Source: Amycolatopsis nalaikhensis (GTDB lineage Bacteria > Actinomycetota > Actinomycetes > Mycobacteriales > Pseudonocardiaceae). Taken from it: DNA of 64,000 nt. The stretch covers positions 3,107,501-3,171,500 of the forward strand of contig NZ_CP127173.1 of NCBI RefSeq assembly GCF_030264295.1, in the 5' to 3' direction. The first letter of the stretch is position 1. Each line of letters starts with the position of its first letter. Below, piece by piece: positions 58,653-64,000 of the stretch. A program made the position numbers and the translations under genes. The notes under the pieces were generated by a model, which saw only the letters and a program-made list of their open reading frames with translations, searched no databases and had not been told where the DNA came from.

Positions 58653-59720
58653 ATGAGCGAGTCATCCTCGACGCGAACGCCCACCGGCGACCCCGGTGGG
58701 CGTTCGTCGTCCGCCACGAAGCCCCCGGAGGTCCCGATTTCGGAGCAACCCGCCCCGCCGGCGGCGAGCGAGCCGCCCGCGAGTGACAAGCCGAAGAAGG
58801 TGCGGCCCGGTGACCGCATCTTCCAGAACCTGACCACCGGGGCCGGGATCTTCGTCGTCGCCCTGATCGGCCTGATCGGGCTCTTCCTGCTCATCCAGGC
58901 GATCCCGGCGCTGAAGGCCGACAAGGTCAACTTCCTGACCAACCACGGCTGGTCGACCAGCGACCCGGCCAACATGTCGTTCGGCATCCTCGACCTGCTC
59001 GAGGTCACGGTGGCGACGTCGGTCGTGGCGCTGGTCATCGCGATGCCGGTGTCGCTCGGCATCGCGCTGTTCCTGACGCAGTACGCGCCGTCGCGCCTGG
59101 CGCGGCCGTTCGCCTACGTCATCGACCTGCTCGCCGCGGTGCCCTCGATCATCTTCGGCCTCTGGGGCATCCTCGTGTTCGCGCCGGCGATCGAGCCGTT
59201 CGCGCAGTGGATCAACGAGACGTTCTCGTGGTTCCCGATCCTCGCGCCCGGCAACGTCGCACCCAGCGTGCGCGGCACCATCTTCACCGCCGGCATCGTG
59301 CTGGCCGTGATGATCCTGCCGATCATCACCTCGCTTTCGCGCGAGGTCTTCGAGCGGACGCCGACGCCGCACATCGAGGGCGCGCTCGCCCTCGGCGCCA
59401 CGCGCTGGGAAGTCATCCGCACCACGGTGCTGCCGTTCGGCAAGGCGGGCTACGTCGGCGCGTCGATGCTCGGCCTCGGCCGCGCACTCGGCGAGACGAT
59501 CGCGCTCGCCGTCATCCTGCTGATCCCGCAGGGCAAGAACTTCGACTGGAGCCTCTTCGACGGCGGCGCCACCTTCGCCTCGAAGATCGCCGCGAACTAC
59601 AGCGAGTTCAACAACGAGGTCTCGGCCGGCGCGTACATCGCGGCCGGCCTGGTGCTGTTCGTGCTCACCTTCGTCGTGAACTTCTTCGCGCGGTCCATCA
59701 TCGGCAAGAAGGGGGACTGA
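58653..59720 (+). CDS. pstC: Phosphate ABC permease PstC
   Basis: A 355-residue permease with a Pro/Ser-rich cytosolic N-terminus of about 60 residues, followed by six helices. The ATPase-contacting EAA loop is EGALALGATRWEVIRTTVLPFGKAGYVGASMLGLGRALGET. It forms the inner-membrane channel with PstA. The start follows pstS by 50 bp, and the stop is 2 nt before pstA. Confidence 0.96.
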   Translation: MSESSSTRTPTGDPGGRSSSATKPPEVPISEQPAPPAASEPPASDKPKKVRPGDRIFQNLTTGAGIFVVALIGLIGLFLLIQAIPALKADKVNFLTNHGWSTSDPANMSFGILDLLEVTVATSVVALVIAMPVSLGIALFLTQYAPSRLARPFAYVIDLLAAVPSIIFGLWGILVFAPAIEPFAQWINETFSWFPILAPGNVAPSVRGTIFTAGIVLAVMILPIITSLSREVFERTPTPHIEGALALGATRWEVIRTTVLPFGKAGYVGASMLGLGRALGETIALAVILLIPQGKNFDWSLFDGGATFASKIAANYSEFNNEVSAGAYIAAGLVLFVLTFVVNFFARSIIGKKGD

Positions 59721-59722
59721 GC

Positions 59723-60643
59723 ATGTCCACCACCTCGCTCGAAGCCCCCGCCGCGACCCCGGCGTTCCAGCAGGTCAGCCTGGCCCGCAAGGTCAAGAAC
59801 GGGTTCGCGACCACGCTCGTCTGGCTGTCGTTCCTGATCGCCGTCGTCCCGCTGGTGTGGGTGCTCTACACGGTGGTCGCCTACGGCATCAAGCGCATCC
59901 CGTACAGCAACTGGTGGGGCCAGGACTTCGGCGACGTCCTGTCCGACGAGGTCGGCGGCGGCGTGCTGCACGCCATCGTCGGCACACTGCTGCAGGGCCT
60001 GGTCTGCGCGGTCATCGCGGTGCCGATCGGCATGCTCGTCGCGATCTACCTCGTCGAGTACGGCCGCAACGGCCGGCTCGCGAAGGCGACCACGTTCATG
60101 GTGGACATCCTGTCCGGTGTCCCGTCCATCGTGGCCGCCCTGTTCATCTACGCGCTGTGGATCACCACGCTCGGCCTGCCACGCAGCGGTTTCGCCGTCT
60201 CGCTGGCGCTGGTGCTGCTGATGATCCCGGTGGTCGTCCGCTCGTCGGAGGAGATGCTGCGGATCGTCCCGGACGACCTGCGCGAGGCGTCGTACGCGCT
60301 GGGCGTGCCGAAGTGGAAGACGATCATGAAGATCGTGCTCCCGACGGCGATGTCCGGCATCGTCGGCGGCGTCATGATGGCGCTGGCCCGCGTGATGGGC
60401 GAAACGGCGCCGCTGCTGGTCCTGGTCGGCTACTCGGCCTACACGAACTGGGACATCTTCCACGGCGAGCAGGCGGCCCTGCCGCTGCTGATGAACAACG
60501 AACGCGTCAGCAACCCGATGGACCCGGGCTCGGTCGGCTTCGACCGGATCTGGGGCGCGGCCCTGACCCTGGTGCTCATCATCGCGCTGATCAACCTCCT
60601 CGCCACCGTGTTCGCGCGCCTCGTCGCCCCGAAGAAGAAGTGA
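59723..60643 (+). CDS. pstA: Phosphate ABC permease PstA
   Basis: A 306-residue permease with six helices and the EAA loop [56 protein letters not shown] motif is shared with other PstA proteins. ATG 59723 lies 2 nt after the pstC stop, with GGGGGA as ribosome binding site inside pstC. pstB follows after 10 bp. Confidence 0.96.
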   Translation: MSTTSLEAPAATPAFQQVSLARKVKNGFATTLVWLSFLIAVVPLVWVLYTVVAYGIKRIPYSNWWGQDFGDVLSDEVGGGVLHAIVGTLLQGLVCAVIAVPIGMLVAIYLVEYGRNGRLAKATTFMVDILSGVPSIVAALFIYALWITTLGLPRSGFAVSLALVLLMIPVVVRSSEEMLRIVPDDLREASYALGVPKWKTIMKIVLPTAMSGIVGGVMMALARVMGETAPLLVLVGYSAYTNWDIFHGEQAALPLLMNNERVSNPMDPGSVGFDRIWGAALTLVLIIALINLLATVFARLVAPKKK

Positions 60644-60653
60644 GCTGTTCCTG

Positions 60654-61430
60654 ATGGCCAAGCGAATCGACGTCAAGGACGTGGACATCTACTACGGCAA
60701 GTTCCACGCCGTGGACGGCGTCACCCTGTCGGTGCCGCCGCGCAACGTCACCGCGTTCATCGGCCCGTCGGGCTGTGGCAAGTCGACGGTGCTGCGCACG
60801 CTCAACCGCATGCACGAAGTGATCCCCGGCGCCCGCGTCGACGGCCAGGTGCTCCTGGACGGCGAGGACATCTACGCGTCGGCGGTCGACCCGGTCCAGG
60901 TCCGCCGCACGATCGGCATGGTGTTCCAGCGCCCCAACCCGTTCCCGACGATGTCCATTCGCGACAACGTGGTGGCGGGCCTGAAACTGGGCGGCACGAA
61001 GAACAAGAAGACGCTCGACGAAATCGCCGAGCGGGCCCTGCGCGGCGCGAACCTGTGGAACGAGGTCAAAGACCGCCTCAACAAGCCGGGCGGCGGCCTG
61101 TCGGGCGGTCAGCAGCAGCGGCTGTGCATCGCGCGAGCGATCGCGGTCCAGCCGGACGTGCTGCTGATGGACGAGCCGTGCTCGGCACTGGACCCGATTT
61201 CGACGCTGGCGATCGAGGACCTGATCGGGGAGCTGAAGAAGGACTACACGATCGTCATCGTCACGCACAACATGCAGCAGGCGGCGCGGGTTTCGGACCA
61301 GACGGCGTTCTTCAACCTCGCGGGGGTGGGCCAGCCGGGCCGGCTGGTGGAGCTCAACGACACGGAGAAGATCTTCTCCAACCCGGACGAGAAGGCCACC
61401 GAGGATTACATTTCCGGCCGTTTCGGCTGA
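60654..61430 (+). CDS. pstB: Phosphate import ATPase PstB
   Basis: A 258-residue ABC ATPase: Walker [10 protein letters not shown] (K43), Q-loop [12 protein letters not shown], signature [14 protein letters not shown], Walker [15 protein letters not shown] and H-loop IVTHNMQQA. All residues needed for ATP hydrolysis are present. It energises phosphate uptake through PstC/PstA. It is last in the operon, followed by a strong terminator and the convergent phoU gene. Confidence 0.97.
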   Translation: MAKRIDVKDVDIYYGKFHAVDGVTLSVPPRNVTAFIGPSGCGKSTVLRTLNRMHEVIPGARVDGQVLLDGEDIYASAVDPVQVRRTIGMVFQRPNPFPTMSIRDNVVAGLKLGGTKNKKTLDEIAERALRGANLWNEVKDRLNKPGGGLSGGQQQRLCIARAIAVQPDVLLMDEPCSALDPISTLAIEDLIGELKKDYTIVIVTHNMQQAARVSDQTAFFNLAGVGQPGRLVELNDTEKIFSNPDEKATEDYISGRFG

Positions 61431-61442
61431 GTTGTCGTTGCC

Positions 61443-61497
61443 GGAGAAGGCCTTTCCCGCCGCCGCTCGGGGTCGGCGGGAAAGGCCTTCTCCTTTT
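61443..61497 (+). terminator. Strong intrinsic terminator of pstSCAB
   Basis: Perfect 20-bp inverted repeat (61443-61462 and 61474-61493) with an 11-nt loop followed by TTTT, 12 bp after the pstB stop. Confidence 0.9.
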
Positions 61498-61517
61498 GTC
61501 CTATGTGGATGAACGAG

Positions 61518-61547
61518 AAAGGCCCCCGGTCGCGACCGGGGGCCTTT
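61518..61547. terminator. Second, bidirectional terminator between pstB and phoU
   Basis: A 30-bp perfect palindrome (61518-61532 and 61533-61547) flanked by A and T tracts. It lies 13 bp after the minus-strand phoU stop. Confidence 0.85.
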
Positions 61548-61560
61548 TCGTTGCGGTGGA

Positions 61561-62226
61561 TCAGATGTCGTCGTCGGAGCCGTAGCCCGGCATCTTCCCG
61601 GTGACCACGAAGATCATCCGCTTCGCCACCGACACGGCGTGGTCGGCGTAGCGCTCGTAGAACCGGCCCAGCAGCGTCACGTCGACCGCCGCGGCGACGC
61701 CGTGCGGCCACTCGCGGTCCATCAGGACCGTGAACAGGTGGCGGTGGATGTCGTCCACCTGGTCGTCGTCGGATTCGAGCGTCTTCGCCGCCTCGACGTC
61801 CTTCGACTTGATGACCTGCTCGGTCGAGCGGGCCAGCTTGACCGCGACCTCGCCCATCTCGGCGAAGTACGGCCGCACCGCCTCGGGCAGCACCGGCTCC
61901 GGGTGGCGGCGCCGCGCGGCCTTGGCGACGTGCAGGGCGAGGTCGCCCATCCGCTCCAAGCTCTCCGCGGCATGGATCGCCGCCAGCACGGTGCGCAAGT
62001 CGGTCGCCACGGGCGCCTGCAGAGCCAGCAGGGCGTACGCCTGTTCCTCGCACTGGGCGCGGGCGTCGTCGACCTTCGCGTCGTCGCTGATCACCTGCTC
62101 GGCGAGACTGAGATCGACCTCCAGCAGCGCCCGCGTGGCGCGCTCCATGGCGTCGGCGACCTGGACGGACATCGCCGCCAGGTGGTCGGCGAGCTGTTCG
62201 AGTTCGACATGGTAAGCCTCACGCAT
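61561..62226 (-). CDS. phoU: Phosphate regulon modulator PhoU
   Basis: A 221-residue all-helical protein with two three-helix PhoU repeats. The metal-binding segments are [22 protein letters not shown] (about 53-74) and [17 protein letters not shown] (about 150-166). PhoU damps signalling from Pst to the phosphate sensor kinase and limits uptake. ATG 62226 lies 6 nt after TAGGGT, so the mRNA is leaderless, and a PHO box lies upstream. It corresponds to PhoY2 of mycobacteria. Confidence 0.95.
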   Translation of the reverse strand: MREAYHVELEQLADHLAAMSVQVADAMERATRALLEVDLSLAEQVISDDAKVDDARAQCEEQAYALLALQAPVATDLRTVLAAIHAAESLERMGDLALHVAKAARRRHPEPVLPEAVRPYFAEMGEVAVKLARSTEQVIKSKDVEAAKTLESDDDQVDDIHRHLFTVLMDREWPHGVAAAVDVTLLGRFYERYADHAVSVAKRMIFVVTGKMPGYGSDDDI

Positions 62227-62232
62227 GGTCCA

Positions 62233-62288
62233 ACCCTACGGCCATCCGTGACCAAACACCGCATCGCCGGGTGAACCGGACGTGAACC
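62233..62288 (-). promoter_or_regulatory. PHO box and -10 of phoU
   Basis: On the minus strand GGTTCACGTCC (62288-62278) and GGTTCACCCGG (62277-62267) are contiguous 11-nt PHO-box repeats, the second identical to the Streptomyces consensus unit. TAGGGT at 62238-62233 is the -10 of a leaderless transcript. Confidence 0.85.
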
Positions 62289-62309
62289 CGGTCTAACGAT
62301 CCTCGCGGA

Positions 62310-64000
62310 TCAGCCCGTGGTGCTGCTCTTCTTGCTCGTGGTCGTCTTCGAAGTGCTCGTCTTCGACTTCGACGTGCTGGTCGGCGGGGCCTGCTCGCTC
62401 GCCGGCACCGGCGCGTTCGGGTCGGGCAGCGGGGTGTTGTTGCGCAGCGCGTCGAAGAGGGCCTTCGTCTTGCTGCGGACGAGCACCTCGTTGCCGCGGT
62501 TGTTGGCCATCCCGGTCGTGGGCACGGTCAGGAACGTGATCTTCGACGGGTCCAGGCCCTTCATCGACTGCGCCAGCGTCATCATCTGCTTGACGCCGAG
62601 GTTGTCGCCGAAGGTGGCCTTCGCGAACGCCGTGATGAAGTCGCTGAGCTTGCCGGGGTCGAGCACGACGTCCGACGACATGACCTTCTTCAGCAGCGCG
62701 CCGATGAACTCCTGCTGCCGCTTGATCCGGCCGTAGTCCGACGTCGGGTCGTTCTTGACGTGCCGGGCGCGCACGAAGTTCAGCGCCTGGTCGCCGGAGA
62801 TCGTGACGTCGCCGGTCTGGAGCAGGACCTTCCCGAGGATCGAGTCGTCGATCGGGATCTCGTTGTGGATGGTGACGCCGTGCACGGCGTCGACCATCTC
62901 CTTGAAGCCGTTGAAGTCGATGCCGACGAAGTGGTTGATCCGCAGGCCGGTGATCTGCTGGATGACCTTCGTGACGCAGGCCGGTCCGCCGACGGCGTAG
63001 GCGGTGTTCAGCTTCGCGATCTTCTGCGCGGGGACCTTCTCGTCGGTGGTCTTGCTCTGCGCGGGGTCCCAGCGCTGGCACTCGGGCCGGTCGATCTCGA
63101 GGTCACGCGGGAAGGACGTGACGACGACCCGCTTCCGGTCGGCCGGGATGTGGGCGACCATCACGGTGTCGGAGCGCGCACCGGGAGTGCTGTCGGCGGT
63201 GCCGACGCCTTCTTCGGCGGACGCGCCGTCGCGGGTGTCGGAGCCGACCATGAGGAAGTTCTCGTCGTTGGCCTGCGCGTCGGCGTCCTGGATGTCGGCG
63301 GAGTTCTCGTCGAGGGCGGAGACCTGCGTGAACTTGGCGTCGAAGTAGGTCTGCGCACCCCAGGCGCCCCCGATGCCGAGGAAAACGAGCCCGGCGACGA
63401 CGGCGGCGGCGATCCGCCCGAACCGGACCGAACGCTCGATCTTCCGCTGCTTCTTTTCTTGGAGCCGGGTCTGCGCGGCCTGCGCGGGATCCTCTTCGGC
63501 GGCGGGGGCCGGGGTCACGACCCGCTGGAGGGCGGTCCGGGTGCTTTCGAGGATGGAGGCGGGCGAGAGGCGCTCACGGCGTTCGCGGCGCTTGGCTTCC
63601 TCGGCTTCCATCTCGTCGTGGGCGGCGGAGAAGCGGGCGAGGGTGTGGTCGATCTTGCGCCGGTACTGGGTGGCCTCGTCGATCGCTTCCATTTCATCGG
63701 TCATGGTGAGCGGATCGAGAGCGGCCCGGGGAGGAACGGACCCGGCGGCGGGCCGCAGCTGGGTGGGAGCATCCGGCGACACGGCCTCAGCGGCGGCCTC
63801 GGGACGTTTGGGTGTCGGGCCTTCGGGAGCGGCTGCCCGACGGGGTGCGGAGCCATCGGCGGCGGGGCGCTGAGGTGCGGCTTCGGCGCCGTTCGCGGCG
63901 CGGCGAGGCGTGGGGCTGTCCGGAGTTGCACGCGGGGCGCCGTCGGCTCGACGCGGTGCCGACTCGGCACCAACCCCACCGCGGCGAGGTGCGATGCCTC
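62310..64000 (-). CDS. LCP (LytR-CpsA-Psr) family cell-wall ligase, partial
   Basis: The frame is open from the stop at 62310 to the right edge, so the N-terminus is incomplete. The visible order is: a low-complexity Ala/Pro/Arg region with repeated APRR-like units; an acidic/basic helical region (MTDEMEAIDEATQYRRKID, about 63706 downward); one transmembrane helix (FGRIAAAVVAGLVFLGIGGAW); the LCP domain (NFLMVGSDTRDG, KRVVVTSFPRDLEI, KLNTAYAVGGPACVTKVIQQITGLRINHFVGIDFNGFKEMVDAV, RARHVKNDPTSDYGRIKRQQEF); and a Ser/Thr/Lys tail. The Arg and Asp ligands for the polyprenyl diphosphate are present. LCP enzymes attach arabinogalactan or teichoic-type polymers to peptidoglycan. Confidence 0.92.
   Translation of the reverse strand, partial: GIAPRRGGVGAESAPRRADGAPRATPDSPTPRRAANGAEAAPQRPAADGSAPRRAAAPEGPTPKRPEAAAEAVSPDAPTQLRPAAGSVPPRAALDPLTMTDEMEAIDEATQYRRKIDHTLARFSAAHDEMEAEEAKRRERRERLSPASILESTRTALQRVVTPAPAAEEDPAQAAQTRLQEKKQRKIERSVRFGRIAAAVVAGLVFLGIGGAWGAQTYFDAKFTQVSALDENSADIQDADAQANDENFLMVGSDTRDGASAEEGVGTADSTPGARSDTVMVAHIPADRKRVVVTSFPRDLEIDRPECQRWDPAQSKTTDEKVPAQKIAKLNTAYAVGGPACVTKVIQQITGLRINHFVGIDFNGFKEMVDAVHGVTIHNEIPIDDSILGKVLLQTGDVTISGDQALNFVRARHVKNDPTSDYGRIKRQQEFIGALLKKVMSSDVVLDPGKLSDFITAFAKATFGDNLGVKQMMTLAQSMKGLDPSKITFLTVPTTGMANNRGNEVLVRSKTKALFDALRNNTPLPDPNAPVPASEQAPPTSTSKSKTSTSKTTTSKKSSTTG

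Overview
The window is very GC-rich chromosomal DNA with strongly G/C-biased third codon positions, many GTG starts, four-base GTGA/ATGA gene overlaps and many promoters whose -10 box (TANNNT) lies 5-7 nt before the start codon (leaderless genes). It encodes mycothiol synthase, an orphan GlnR-type regulator, XRE/DUF5753 and DUF397 proteins, DUF3073 and F420/FMN split-barrel proteins. This points to a mycelial actinobacterium of the Pseudonocardiaceae, most likely Amycolatopsis; the genus is an inference from gene content and intergenic repeats, not a measured placement.

Gene order is a stretched version of a block I recall from Mycobacterium tuberculosis, roughly Rv0780 to Rv0822c: purC, purS-purQ, purL, a sterol-carrier-like gene, purF-purM, DUF3073, ygfZ, a class IV aminotransferase (pabC-like), DUF1416 and thiosulfate sulfurtransferase, thioredoxin, DUF2993, glnR, mshD, pst genes, phoU and an LCP protein. 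Accessory genes sit between these anchors.

1-11 kb: partial SAM-hydroxide adenosyltransferase, purC (frame-disrupted), FMN reductase, deacetylase-like and metallo-beta-lactamase-fold proteins, an ArsR/MFS divergent pair, an aldehyde dehydrogenase facing a GMC oxidoreductase, and purS-purQ. 11-19 kb: a small frame-disrupted gene, a PPOX-type protein, a strongly asymmetric heterodimeric ABC exporter, purL, and a DUF418/TetR divergent pair. 19-25 kb: a three-gene operon (Pro/Gln-rich membrane protein plus two membrane pentapeptide-repeat proteins), two tandem secreted GH25 lysozymes and a type VII secretion-associated protein. 25-28 kb: a SAM methyltransferase / XRE regulator / DUF397 module lying between the sterol-carrier gene and purF. 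28-35 kb: purF, purM, arfB, a lipoprotein/membrane pair, GNAT, VanZ and Gfo/Idh genes. 35.5-36.5 kb: an intact IS5-like element. 36.6-41 kb: a complete ECF-type vitamin or metal importer with a secreted, membrane-anchored partner. 41-50 kb: hydroxyacyl-CoA dehydrogenase, DUF3073, asparaginase II, an RsiG-like putative c-di-GMP-binding anti-sigma protein, ygfZ/pabC, 5-oxoprolinase subunits and a frame-disrupted nitrobindin. 50-57 kb: a MerR-controlled drug exporter, a sulfur-transfer operon behind a cysteine-codon leader peptide, glnR and mshD. 57-64 kb: the pstSCAB operon and phoU, each with a PHO box, and an LCP cell-wall ligase that runs off the right edge.

Points worth following up are the RsiG-like double motif, the leaderless cysteine leader peptide, the complementary active-site decay in the ABC pair, an intergenic repeat found at 27.2 and 44.0 kb, clear operators near the MerR and XRE genes, an IS inserted exactly at a -10 box, and two genes broken at the same local sequence (GGAAGCTC), which may be assembly errors. 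No tRNA, rRNA, CRISPR array, prophage or replication origin was seen.
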